Shown here in pieces: positions 35,305 to 44,923 of a stretch of DNA of 64,000 nt. Location of the stretch: positions 429,561-493,560 of the forward strand of contig CBDDKM010000008.1 of NCBI GenBank assembly GCA_965230225.1, written 5' to 3'. Each line of letters opens with the position of its first letter. Position 1 is the stretch's first letter. The position numbers and the translations under genes were made by a program. The notes beneath the pieces are model-generated. The model was not told the origin of the DNA and did not search any database. It saw only the letters and a list, made by a program, of their open reading frames with translations. The stretch comes from CALSMU01 sp965230225. Its GTDB lineage: Bacteria > Bacteroidota > Bacteroidia > Flavobacteriales_D > Parvicellaceae.

Positions 35305-37206
35305 TTATTCAAAAATGAGGTGAAATTTTGCAACCCTATACAATTGATGTTCCTTCTCTTCGCATTCAAAATCACCATTGCAATTAACCTTGTAGTTAAC
35401 CTCTCCATACCCAACTCCTGATATTCTTTTCGGGTTATTTACCCTACTTTGAAGATACTCAACTGTAACATCAGATCTTTTGCTTGACAAATTTTGATTG
35501 TATTCATCACCTCCCCTGTTATCTGCATAAGCCTGAACCTGCACTTTTACATTTGGATTGCTCTTCAATAACTCCACAAGTTTGTCTAACTTCTGTTGGT
35601 CAGGTTTTCGAATTGTCCATTCTTTATAATCAAAGTAAATAGGCTCTATTTCAGAGGTTAAAGCCCCCTTCGTACCACCTTTATTCAAAATGGTTAACTG
35701 CCCTTCCATATCCAACATAGCCGAAACATCAATAGGGTCAAGGTTAATAATTTTATAGTTAAATTCGATGCGACTTGGTTTATTAGCATCACCAGGAATA
35801 TCAATAGAATACCTAATCGAATCCCCCATGGTTTTTCCTAATACTGAAAACTCAAATTTACCAAACTCGTTGGTGATTATTTCATTAATATCTCCTGTTA
35901 TTTGATCAGTTATTTGTAGAGTTACTCCATTTAAAGGTAAACCCGAATTTTTATCAACTAAATAACCTCCTATTGGTATTCCTTCTGCCTGCAAATCAAA
36001 ATCTATGTTCTTGTTGGTTTCTCCTGAATTAAATTTGATTACTTGTTCTCCCACATAATTGTCGATATACATTAGCATATAATCAGTATCAGGAATTACC
36101 GGAAATAAATAACTTCCTGTTGAGTCCAGATAATCAGTTATGATTACCTCTCCTTTTGGGCTCAACAACTGTATTTTTTGACTCGGCACCGGTTGATCAA
36201 CTGTTATCTTTCCGGAAACAATTTGTGCCTGGCTAAAAGGATATAATATATTAACCCCGTACAGATCGTCGCTACCTTCTCCTCCTTTTCTATTTGAAGA
36301 AAAGTAACCTGTTTTTTGATCTGATGAAACAATGAAATTATAGTCATCTTCTTCGGTATTTATGCTCTCACCTAAATTGTAGATTTCCCCAACTTGATAA
36401 CCAGTAAACGATACTCTAAAAACATCCAACCCTCCAATGCTATTCATTCCTTCTGATGAGAAAAAAAGAAGGTTTGTCTCCTCATGATAAAATGGGGTAA
36501 ATTCATTTTTAGAGGTGTTTATCTGTTCCAAATTTATTGGCTTACCCCAATTACCACTTTCTGTTCTTCTACAATAGTATATATCCGTTCCACCTTTTCC
36601 ACCAGGCATATCAGAAACAAAAAACATCATTTTCCCGTCTTTAGACAAACATGGTTGACCAACAGAATACTCATCACTGTTGTAAGGAAAAGCTGCAATA
36701 TCACTCCACTTCCCTTTTACCAACTCCGCCTCCATCAACCCCAGGTACTGAGGATTCTTTCTGCTTGCTTTCTGATTTTTCGTATAAATCATTTTATTTC
36801 CTGATAAATAAAACGCAGCAGGGCCTTCATTGAACTTATTATCTACGCCTTTTAGCTTTTCAATGGACACTATTTGTCCATCTTCCTCAATATTTGCTGA
36901 ATACATCCTAAGAAATGGTAATTGATTCTCATTCCAAATATGCTTTACCATAGTCCTTTCATTTTTGGGATTTGATGAAACAAAAACCAATTTTTCGCCA
37001 TAAAACATGGCTCCAAAGTCCTGGTTTTCAGAGTTCATATTCAGCTTAATTAGAGAAACTCTTTCTTCCGTGTCCATTTCCACATACCTACCTTTATGAG
37101 ATACACTGACACACTTTTCCATATTATTAGGGGCTGGAAATTTTTGAGCTGGAAATACCTCAAAAAGAAAAACCACGAATAGTACAATTATTAGATTACT
37201 CTTCAT
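35305..37206 (-). CDS. PD40-repeat OmpA-family outer-membrane protein, T9SS PorE-like
   Basis: A signal peptide (MKSNLIIVLFVVFLFEVFPA) is followed by a PD40/WD40-type beta-propeller (about 60-310: LSKDGKMMFFVSDMPGG, LLFFSSEGMNSIGGLDVFRV, GYFSSNRKGGEG), a carboxypeptidase-regulatory domain (about 320-480), and a C-terminal OmpA domain (about 520-633: IYFDYKEW and VQAYADNRG). This order resembles PorE and related proteins that tie secreted surface proteins to peptidoglycan; the TPR part of PorE is missing. It is the last of a three-gene operon, 20 nt after the PorP/SprF gene. Confidence 0.88.
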   Translation of the reverse strand: MKSNLIIVLFVVFLFEVFPAQKFPAPNNMEKCVSVSHKGRYVEMDTEERVSLIKLNMNSENQDFGAMFYGEKLVFVSSNPKNERTMVKHIWNENQLPFLRMYSANIEEDGQIVSIEKLKGVDNKFNEGPAAFYLSGNKMIYTKNQKASRKNPQYLGLMEAELVKGKWSDIAAFPYNSDEYSVGQPCLSKDGKMMFFVSDMPGGKGGTDIYYCRRTESGNWGKPINLEQINTSKNEFTPFYHEETNLLFFSSEGMNSIGGLDVFRVSFTGYQVGEIYNLGESINTEEDDYNFIVSSDQKTGYFSSNRKGGEGSDDLYGVNILYPFSQAQIVSGKITVDQPVPSQKIQLLSPKGEVIITDYLDSTGSYLFPVIPDTDYMLMYIDNYVGEQVIKFNSGETNKNIDFDLQAEGIPIGGYLVDKNSGLPLNGVTLQITDQITGDINEIITNEFGKFEFSVLGKTMGDSIRYSIDIPGDANKPSRIEFNYKIINLDPIDVSAMLDMEGQLTILNKGGTKGALTSEIEPIYFDYKEWTIRKPDQQKLDKLVELLKSNPNVKVQVQAYADNRGGDEYNQNLSSKRSDVTVEYLQSRVNNPKRISGVGYGEVNYKVNCNGDFECEEKEHQLYRVAKFHLIFE

Positions 37207-37226
37207 TTTAATTATTGGTTTTAGAA

Positions 37227-38156
37227 TTAGAAATACCTGGGAGAAATAACTCTCCTAGTTGATACATTATATTCAAAATCATATCTCAACATTAATTCAT
37301 GACTTCCCAGATTATGTAAAAATGTTTGGTTACGATAAGACCAATCAAATGAATAACCACAATAGAACTGATCATTCAATTGAATTCCGAATAAGGCACC
37401 TGCAGCATCCCCAGACCTAAACATCATTCCAAATTCAATTTTCTCACTATACCTTAGGTTAGCGGTAAGGTCTAATTGTACTGGCCCTCCTTCCGTATAC
37501 TTTATATATCCATTAGGTTTGAACAGCCAATCAGATGATAGCTGATGGACAAAACCTGCCAACAAATAAAAATGTTGCTGATATACCCCTTCGAACTGTC
37601 CTATAGAATTATTTTTTAAGATGGAGTACTCTACTAAATTTGGAATTCCTAACCCCAAATAATACTTTTCAGATTTATAATATGCTCCAAATCCAAAGTT
37701 TGGGATATATTTATTTAGACCATCAACAGCAAATAAATCATCACTTTGGTTTTCCAACACCAACTGTGAAAGATTCCCTTGTATCAAGTCCAATCCCCCC
37801 TTTAATCCCAGTGATAAAAAACTTTTTGAATCAACTCTCAATCGATATGCTAAATCCAGGTTCAAAGAAGCCGTTTTAACTGGTCCAACTTTATCATTAA
37901 AAAATGACATTCCTCCTCCAAAATTCTTATGACGAATTGGAGAATGCATAGAAAATGCTTGCGTAGTAGGGGCTCCGTCGAACCCCGTCCATTGAGATCG
38001 ATGTATACCAACTATGGTTAACGCATCCCGACTACCTGCATATGCCGGATTAATTATTAATGGGTTGTACATATAATGAGTGAACATTGTACCTTGTTGT
38101 GCTTTTGATTGATTCATCAACAAAAACAGACTTAATAATGCTAGTAATATTCTCAT
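37227..38156 (-). CDS. PorP/SprF family type IX secretion system membrane protein
   Basis: The 309-residue protein starts with a signal peptide (MRILLALLSLFLLMNQSKAQ) and the family signature MFTHYMYNPLIINPAYAGSRD. The rest alternates amphipathic beta strands, as expected of an outer-membrane barrel. In Flavobacterium, SprF is needed for delivery of the giant type B adhesin SprB; here the gene lies 17 nt after a giant type B protein, so it is the likely dedicated partner. A PD40/OmpA gene follows after 20 nt. Confidence 0.93.
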   Translation of the reverse strand: MRILLALLSLFLLMNQSKAQQGTMFTHYMYNPLIINPAYAGSRDALTIVGIHRSQWTGFDGAPTTQAFSMHSPIRHKNFGGGMSFFNDKVGPVKTASLNLDLAYRLRVDSKSFLSLGLKGGLDLIQGNLSQLVLENQSDDLFAVDGLNKYIPNFGFGAYYKSEKYYLGLGIPNLVEYSILKNNSIGQFEGVYQQHFYLLAGFVHQLSSDWLFKPNGYIKYTEGGPVQLDLTANLRYSEKIEFGMMFRSGDAAGALFGIQLNDQFYCGYSFDWSYRNQTFLHNLGSHELMLRYDFEYNVSTRRVISPRYF

Positions 38157-38173
38157 AACTTAGTTTTCTTGGG

Positions 38174-41100
38174 TTAATAATTGATGAATACATATCCTTT
38201 AAGAGGCTCTGGATTTTCAGAAATTTGAATGATATAGTAGTAAGTACCTACTGGAAGTTTATTATTGCCAATGGACAGCCCTTGGCTTGCAGTTCCATCC
38301 CAATTATTTTGATAATTGTTAGAATGATATACTTCCACTCCCCACCTGTTCATTACAGATAATTCTACATTATCTAAATCTTCTATTCCAACAATGCTGA
38401 AGTAATCATTGATTCCATCGTTATTTGGAGAAAAACCCTGTACAACCACTATTTCATTCCTACAAATGAACAGACTTATTAATGCTGTATCACCAGGGCA
38501 GCTTCCACCAGAAACCAAATATTGATAGTGAATAGAATCACCGAGTGGAGCATTTTCAACAATGAAATTACTACCATCAATAGTGTTTGAATAATTATTC
38601 TCCCACCATTGCCCAGTCTGATTACCAGTAATTAAAGTATATAGATCGAATGGAGAATTTACACCGCAAATCTCAAACTGAACATTCTCCCCTGCATCAT
38701 TAACTGGGTCAATTGTTACATTTACTTCCGAGTATTCACTCTGACAATAATTTCCGTGAACGGAATAGGTATAAGTATAAATACCAGGATCTAACAAAAT
38801 TGGGGATAAAATACTTCCTTGAAGCCCTCCGTTTCCATTATCATCCCAAATTCCTCCGGAGTCTTCACTGTTCAAATAGTCGAATAAATCAACTGTTGTT
38901 AAACTATTACACACTGAAGTACCTTGTGGTACTCCTGAATTAGGAGGTTCTTCAATGTTTAACTTAAATTCTATCGTATCATTTTCACATTTAATTCCAA
39001 ATACTACATACCTGAATTCTATATTTCCAGCTCCCAAAACCTGTGGATTAATTACACTTGAAGTTAAAGTTGTTCCATTGGTTAAATTGTACCAGGTTCC
39101 TCCTGCATTTGCTCCGCTCAAATTGCTCCATAAATCATAGACATTAGTGCTTGAACAAACCGTATCATTTTGAGCAAATCCGGCAATTGGTTCTGATTCA
39201 ATGTACAATTCAAACTCGGTTGTATCTGTGCCACAATTAACCCCATGTACTACATAGAGGTAATTATTTACTCCCGCTCCTTGTAATTGTGGATTTATAA
39301 TGCTAGAAAACAAAGTACTCCCATTAGAAACATCATACCACGTTCCTCCATTATCCGCCCCAACTAAACTAGTTGAAAGATCATAGGAAATACTACTGGT
39401 ACAAATGGTATCGTTTTGTGCATATCCTGCATTAGGGCCTAATTCAATGTGCAATTCAAATTCTACTGTGTCATTGAAACAATCCAAACCATATACCACA
39501 TACCTATAGTTTATATCTCCTACTCCTAGCAACTGAGGGTTAATAACTGTAGATGTTAAGATTATTCCATTGGTTAGGTCATACCATGTTCCTCCAGAGC
39601 TAGCTCCACTCAAATTATTCCATAAATCGTAGGTGCTAACACTAGAACAAACGGTATCATTTTGAGCTGTTCCTGCATTGGGTTGTGACTCTATATACAA
39701 CTCAAACTCCGTAGTATCATTATCGCAACGTGCTCCATATACCACGTATCGATAAACTATTCCTCCTACTCCCAATAATTGAGGGTTTATTGTACTTGAA
39801 GTTAATGTAGTTCCATTTGTTACATTGAACCATGTTCCTCCAATATCTTCTCCTATTACATTGGCTGCTAGATCGTAAATTGTATTGGAAATACATACAG
39901 TATCATTTTGCGCAACCCCAGCATTTGGAACTGCTTCTATGTTAAGTTCAAACTCTGTGGTATCATTGTCACAATCTGAACCATAAACTACATATCTATA
40001 GTTTAAATCTCCAACACCAAGTGACTGAGGATTAATTACCGTGGATGTTAATGTTGTTCCATTGGTTAGGTCATACCATGTTCCTCCAGAATTAGCTCCG
40101 CTCAAATTGTTCCACAAATCGTAGGTGCTAACACTAGAACATACGGTATCATTTTGAGCTATTCCTGCATTGGGTTGTGACTCTATATACAACTCAAATT
40201 CTGTAGTATCATTATCGCAATTCGTTCCGTGAGTCACATAACGATAGTTTATACTACCAACTCCCATAATTTGTGGATTTACTATACTTGATGACAGAGT
40301 GACTCCATTCGTTAAGTCATACCAAATTCCGCCAATATCTTCGCCTATAACATTGGACGAAAGATTATAAGTTGCATTAGAAATACATATAGTATCGTTT
40401 TGTGCAAGCCCAGCATTTGGTACTGCTTCTATGTGCAATTCAAATTCTACTGTGTCATTGTCACAATCTGTACTGTAAACCACATACCTGTAATTTACAT
40501 CTCCAACACCAAGCGACTGAGGATTAATTACCGTGGATGTTAATATTGTTCCATTGGTTAGGTCATACCATGTTCCTCCAGAATTAGCTCCGCTCAAATT
40601 GTTCCACAAATCATAGGAACTTACACTAGAACAAACGGTATCATTTTGAGCTAATCCAGAGTTAGGTTGCGACTCTATGTACAACTCAAATTCCGTAGTA
40701 TCATTATCGCAACGTGCTCCATATACCACGTAGCGATAAACTATTCCTCCTACTCCCAACAACTGAGGGTTTATTGTACTTGAAGTTAACGTAGTTCCAC
40801 TGGTTACATTGAACCAGGTTCCACCAACATCTTCTCCGGTTACATTAGCTGCTAAATCATAAACTGTATTGGAAATACATGTAGTATCATTTTGCGCAAT
40901 CCCGGCATTTGGTACTGCTTCTATGTGTACTTCAAACTCTGTGGTATCATTGATACAATCTGTACCGTAAACTACATACCTATAGTTTATATCTCCAACA
41001 CCAAGAGACTGAGGGTTAATTACTGTTGATGTTAAGGTTGTTCCATTGGTTAAATCATACCAGACTCCTCCTGAGTTGGCTCCATTCACATTGTTCCACA

Positions 41101-43480
41101 AATCATAGGAACTAACACTAGAACAAACGGTATCATTTTGAGCTATTCCTGCATTGGGTTGCGACTCTATGTACAGCTCAAATTCCGTAGTATCATTATC
41201 GCAACGTGTTCCATATACCACGTATCGATAAACTATTCCTCCTACTCCCAATAACTGAGGGTTTATTGTACTTGAAGTTAACGTAGTTCCACTTGTTGCA
41301 TTGAACCAGGTTCCACCAATATCTTCTCCTGTTACATTGGATGCTAAATCATAAACTGTATTGGAAATGCATATAGTATCATTTTGCGCAACCCCTGCAT
41401 TTGGAACTGCTTCTATGTTAAGTTCAAACTCCGTGGTATCATTGTCACAACCTGAACCGTAAACTACATATCTATAGTTTATATTTCCAACACCAAGCAA
41501 CTGAGGATTAATAACTGTAGATGTTAATGTTGTTCCATTGATTAAATCATACCAGACTCCTCCTGAGTTGGCTCCATTCACATTGTTCCACAAATCATAG
41601 GAACTAACACTAGAACAAACGGTATCATTTTGAGCTGTTCCTGCATTAGGTTGCGGCTCTATGTACAATTCAAATTCCGTAGTATCATTATCGCAACGTG
41701 TTCCATATACTATGTAGCGATAAACTACCCCTCCTACTCCCAATAACTGTGGGTTTATTGTACTTGAAGTTAATGGAGTTCCACTTGTTATATTGAACCA
41801 GGTTCCTCCAATATCTTCTCCTATTACATTGGATGCTAAATCATAAACTGTATTGGAAATGCATACAGTATCATTTTGCGCACCCCCTGCATTTGGAACT
41901 GCTTCTATGTGAAGTTCAAACTCTGCCGTATCGTTATCGATATTACAATTACCTGAGTAAACAATGTACCTGTAATCAAATCCTCCATTTCCTAATACTT
42001 GTGGATTAATTATACTGGATGACAAAGTTGTTCCATTGGTTAAGTTATACCAGATTCCTCCTGCATCTTCACCAGATAGCGCTGTTGTTAAATCATATAC
42101 ATTACTTGAAGCACAAGTAGTATCGTTTTGAGGGATACCAGCATTTGGGATATCACTTCGGATTGCCAACGTTAAATAATCTCCATCATTCAAGGTAACA
42201 TTAGTTATTTCTCCGTTATTATCTAACCCTCCCAATATGCTTGAGCCTGAAGAAAAATCTCCATCTGAATCCACTAAAATGGCATAATCACACCCCATTC
42301 CATCAAACTTTAAATTAACCAACTGAGAAAAGTTTAATGACTCCACTTTCCACTCTCTTGCTATTCTGCTACTAAAGATGGTTAAATCTAACTCGGTAGT
42401 TTGACTGGAAACGGCAGCTCCGTTATTTGCCAGCACTAAAAACTGGTTATCATTTATATGAGATGTAGATCTTGTAGGATCATCATTAGCAATTAAAAAG
42501 TCGTTGTCCAGTGCAACTGTTAAAACAGCCCCTGAATTAACACTTTTAGAAACCTTTTGATTTAATGCTTGATTATCATCTCTTCCTATTCCAAAAATAT
42601 CGTTGTTGTACGCTACATTATTCGATGCTGTCCAAAAAGAAGAGCCATGGGAATTAACATAATCTGTAGCAACGGTCTGGTCCAACGTTATTCCATATTT
42701 AATTGCCAGGTAAGACTCTATCTGCTGGCTCCTAAAATCGGTAATAGCACCTTCTACGAATACAATTTCGGAAATAACACCATTATAATTGGTATTTATT
42801 GTCCCATTGGATACCCCTTTAGCTCCAATATACATTTGTGTACCGTTAATATTTGGAGTAACGGGTGACAAAGAACTGGATATGGTTCCACTAACCAATG
42901 GAGTGCTATTTACCGAAAGCAAGTAATCTTCATTAAGTTCATTACCACTGTTTCTTCCAGTATTTAACAAGGGGCTTGAACCATATGTATGAGTTTTGGC
43001 CACAATCCCAGCTGTTAGCCCAGCATAGATATATGCTACATTATTCGTAGACCCACCGAAGCTAATGTTCTTTCCGGTTTGAGCAGCCGCTTCTCCCAGA
43101 TATAGCACTGCTCTTCTACCAGAAGAGTTATTAGTTCCTACATAATAAAAGTTTCTTCCATATACACCTCCGGTAAATGAACCTACTCCTCTCTCCAAAT
43201 AATCATTGTTACCATCAAATTGCAATCCTGGGTTGAAATTAATTGCATTATTAACCACCTGAGGCATGCGATTATTACTACTTTGAGTTACATCATTTCC
43301 CTCTGGGGATTGATCCGACCAACCATTAACAGAAGGAGTACCAGACACTCCCATATCTGCCTTTAACCACAATCGTAATCCGGTTGAATTACCTCCGGGG
43401 GATTGTCCAATTAGGTTTGATGGAAATAAATAAAGAAAAAAACTAAATGCTAGCAGCATTCCAGGTAAAAATGTAGCCAT
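38174..43480 (-). CDS. Giant repetitive surface adhesin with type B T9SS (gliding-associated) C-terminal domain
   Basis: The 1768-residue protein has a signal segment (to about 27), a lectin/LamG-like domain (about 30-260: RLWLKADMGVSG, WSDQSPEGND, GLQFDGNNDY), a second Bacteroidota-specific domain (about 270-430), and 13 strong tandem units of about 82 residues (445-1511), each with two conserved cysteines. Two diverged units follow, then the type B sorting domain (from about 1675: FSPNNDGINDYF, MNRWGVEVY, GTYYYII). The protein should be secreted by T9SS and held at the surface; the sugar or surface bound is unknown. It heads an operon with a PorP/SprF gene and an OmpA-like gene. Confidence 0.92.
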   Translation of the reverse strand: MATFLPGMLLAFSFFLYLFPSNLIGQSPGGNSTGLRLWLKADMGVSGTPSVNGWSDQSPEGNDVTQSSNNRMPQVVNNAINFNPGLQFDGNNDYLERGVGSFTGGVYGRNFYYVGTNNSSGRRAVLYLGEAAAQTGKNISFGGSTNNVAYIYAGLTAGIVAKTHTYGSSPLLNTGRNSGNELNEDYLLSVNSTPLVSGTISSSLSPVTPNINGTQMYIGAKGVSNGTINTNYNGVISEIVFVEGAITDFRSQQIESYLAIKYGITLDQTVATDYVNSHGSSFWTASNNVAYNNDIFGIGRDDNQALNQKVSKSVNSGAVLTVALDNDFLIANDDPTRSTSHINDNQFLVLANNGAAVSSQTTELDLTIFSSRIAREWKVESLNFSQLVNLKFDGMGCDYAILVDSDGDFSSGSSILGGLDNNGEITNVTLNDGDYLTLAIRSDIPNAGIPQNDTTCASSNVYDLTTALSGEDAGGIWYNLTNGTTLSSSIINPQVLGNGGFDYRYIVYSGNCNIDNDTAEFELHIEAVPNAGGAQNDTVCISNTVYDLASNVIGEDIGGTWFNITSGTPLTSSTINPQLLGVGGVVYRYIVYGTRCDNDTTEFELYIEPQPNAGTAQNDTVCSSVSSYDLWNNVNGANSGGVWYDLINGTTLTSTVINPQLLGVGNINYRYVVYGSGCDNDTTEFELNIEAVPNAGVAQNDTICISNTVYDLASNVTGEDIGGTWFNATSGTTLTSSTINPQLLGVGGIVYRYVVYGTRCDNDTTEFELYIESQPNAGIAQNDTVCSSVSSYDLWNNVNGANSGGVWYDLTNGTTLTSTVINPQSLGVGDINYRYVVYGTDCINDTTEFEVHIEAVPNAGIAQNDTTCISNTVYDLAANVTGEDVGGTWFNVTSGTTLTSSTINPQLLGVGGIVYRYVVYGARCDNDTTEFELYIESQPNSGLAQNDTVCSSVSSYDLWNNLSGANSGGTWYDLTNGTILTSTVINPQSLGVGDVNYRYVVYSTDCDNDTVEFELHIEAVPNAGLAQNDTICISNATYNLSSNVIGEDIGGIWYDLTNGVTLSSSIVNPQIMGVGSINYRYVTHGTNCDNDTTEFELYIESQPNAGIAQNDTVCSSVSTYDLWNNLSGANSGGTWYDLTNGTTLTSTVINPQSLGVGDLNYRYVVYGSDCDNDTTEFELNIEAVPNAGVAQNDTVCISNTIYDLAANVIGEDIGGTWFNVTNGTTLTSSTINPQLLGVGGIVYRYVVYGARCDNDTTEFELYIESQPNAGTAQNDTVCSSVSTYDLWNNLSGASSGGTWYDLTNGIILTSTVINPQLLGVGDINYRYVVYGLDCFNDTVEFELHIELGPNAGYAQNDTICTSSISYDLSTSLVGADNGGTWYDVSNGSTLFSSIINPQLQGAGVNNYLYVVHGVNCGTDTTEFELYIESEPIAGFAQNDTVCSSTNVYDLWSNLSGANAGGTWYNLTNGTTLTSSVINPQVLGAGNIEFRYVVFGIKCENDTIEFKLNIEEPPNSGVPQGTSVCNSLTTVDLFDYLNSEDSGGIWDDNGNGGLQGSILSPILLDPGIYTYTYSVHGNYCQSEYSEVNVTIDPVNDAGENVQFEICGVNSPFDLYTLITGNQTGQWWENNYSNTIDGSNFIVENAPLGDSIHYQYLVSGGSCPGDTALISLFICRNEIVVVQGFSPNNDGINDYFSIVGIEDLDNVELSVMNRWGVEVYHSNNYQNNWDGTASQGLSIGNNKLPVGTYYYIIQISENPEPLKGYVFINY
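38465..42151 (-). repeat. In-gene tandem repeats: 13 units of about 246 bp in alternating A/B pairs
   Basis: Units 2-11 alternate between a type with CISNTVYDLASNV and GEDIGGTWFN and a type with CSSVSSYDLWNN and GANSGGTWYD. The same type therefore recurs every 492 bp (marks near 41645, 41152, 40660, 40170 and 39678). Units 1, 12 and 13 are intermediate; two diverged units end near 38465. Confidence 0.9.
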
Positions 43481-43895
43481 AAATAATAATTAAACAGGTT
43501 AGTATAACATCAATTAAAGTTGTTGCAGCACTTACAAATCATACTGTAAAACCTCTCGAATTGATATTATCAAGTTGGGGGTAATTATTATTCAGGCATA
43601 GAATTAAAAGGGAGAATGCCTGTTGATTTGCAAATTAACAAGTGTAATATTTTGATTTTTTAGAAACCAAAATATGTTGTCATCCAAAGAATTTGCGTTT
43701 TAAACATTAAATAGGACTACTTTAAAATCTGTTGAAAGATGGTCGTCCATTAAAACAAATAATGATAGGTAGTCAAAATATGATTTAAAAAATTAAACAA
43801 TTCTGTTTTTTTGGGAATAATCAACCAAATAATTAGCTACTTAACACGACAATTCAAGATCAACATTGTCTGATTCAGTAATTGAAAACCTCCAT
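43481..43895. other. 415-bp AT-rich gap upstream of the adhesin operon
   Basis: The gap separates the adhesin start from the stop of the Crp/Fnr gene on the same strand. It must hold the operon's promoter, but I find no exact TAnnTTTG on the minus strand, no open frame of note, and no clear hairpin. Confidence 0.5.
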
Positions 43896-44576
43896 TTACT
43901 CTTCTTCTAGTTCTTCTTCCAAAATGGAAAATTGCAATTTCTTTAGAATTTTAGTCGTATAATGAATTACACCTTCTCTTCTAAGTTTACTCATAACATT
44001 GCTTACTGTTTGTCTTGAAGTGTTGGTTAAATCCGCAATATCCTGATGAGATAAAAGGTTTTTAACTTCTGTATCTTCTGAAGACGGCTTAAAATTCTCT
44101 ATGTAATCCAATACAAAGTCGGTGATTCTCCCTTCACTATCCTTGTAGTACATACTCTCCAGAGTTTGAGAAATTTCAATAATGTGGGCCCCAATCTCTT
44201 TCATGACGCATGACCTTAGTCTTGGAGATTTATTCATTAGCCTTAGCATGGTATCAGAATTAATCTTACATAACACCGAATCCTCCAAAGCAACAGCATA
44301 ATAAGGTATTTCTTCCTGGTTTAATAGAAGTAATTCTCCAATACACCCACCAATTGGTACTATCTTGGTGGTTTTACCACGTTTTACAGATTGCAGTTTG
44401 AATGCTCCACCAATTACAAAATATAGATTAGAGCTGTCCCAGTGCTCCCAACATATTTTTTGGTTTCTGCTAATGTTCCGAATGGAGACATATTCACAAA
44501 TTTCGATCAACTGACTTTTGTCGATGCATTTGAAAAGTTCAATTTTTTCAAGTAGCCAATATTTAGTAATGCTCAT
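43896..44576 (-). CDS. Crp/Fnr family transcriptional regulator
   Basis: The 226-residue protein has a cyclic-nucleotide-binding-type beta barrel (about 15-125: GGAFKLQSVKRGKTTKIVPIGG, here the jelly-roll core) and a Crp-type winged helix (about 150-215: LSHQDIADLTNTSRQTVSNVMSKLRREG). The phosphate-binding cassette Arg typical of cAMP binders is not evident in GELLLLNQEEIPYYAVAL, so the ligand is unknown. No FNR-type Cys cluster is seen. It lies between the adhesin operon and a divergent membrane-protein gene, and two GGGTAA dyads lie in the divergent gap. Confidence 0.9.
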   Translation of the reverse strand: MSITKYWLLEKIELFKCIDKSQLIEICEYVSIRNISRNQKICWEHWDSSNLYFVIGGAFKLQSVKRGKTTKIVPIGGCIGELLLLNQEEIPYYAVALEDSVLCKINSDTMLRLMNKSPRLRSCVMKEIGAHIIEISQTLESMYYKDSEGRITDFVLDYIENFKPSSEDTEVKNLLSHQDIADLTNTSRQTVSNVMSKLRREGVIHYTTKILKKLQFSILEEELEEE

Positions 44577-44923
44577 TATTAAGTGTTTAAAATTTTCATT
44601 TTCACCTAAGAATTAAAGCAGCCTACGTTTCGCCTTACATTACCATAACCCGTAATTGGAACCCTGCCTCAAATCTCACTTATAGAGAAGCTATCAAGTA
44701 AATTACATGTTGCACCATCCTTTTACTGCAAACACTTGCTGATTTAAAAACCAGCAAGGATTTCCTTTGTACACAAGGGGTTTCGGTTATTCTTACAAAT
44801 CGACCCACCAGGGTAATTACACCCAGAAAAAGGGTAATTTTACCCCCTAGAATTATTCTTTATTTACTGTTGGTTAATCTATTTTTATACATGTAGAAGA
44901 AAGCATAAACCTGAACTAAGAAT
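44577..44923. other. 347-bp divergent gap with paired dyads
   Basis: It separates the Crp/Fnr gene from the membrane-protein gene. Apart from the paired GGGTAA dyads at 44811-44845 and a weak -7 box TATTTTTA at 44880-44887, I see no feature or gene. Confidence 0.5.
44811..44845. promoter_or_regulatory. Two GGGTAA dyads 21 bp apart, candidate operator
   Basis: GGGTAATTACACCC (44811-44824) and GGGTAATTTTACCC (44832-44845) start 21 bp apart, two helical turns, placing both sites on the same face. The second is a perfect palindrome. They lie 35 bp upstream of a weak -7 box for the 44924 gene. Confidence 0.5.

Noticed and set aside
38465..42151. CRISPR array, because of regular repeats
   Set aside because: The period is 246 or 492 bp, the frame stays open, and no short repeat-spacer structure exists.
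43896..44576. True FNR or cAMP receptor
   Set aside because: The N-terminal Cys cluster of FNR and the clear cAMP-binding Arg-Ser motif were not found, so only the family is named.
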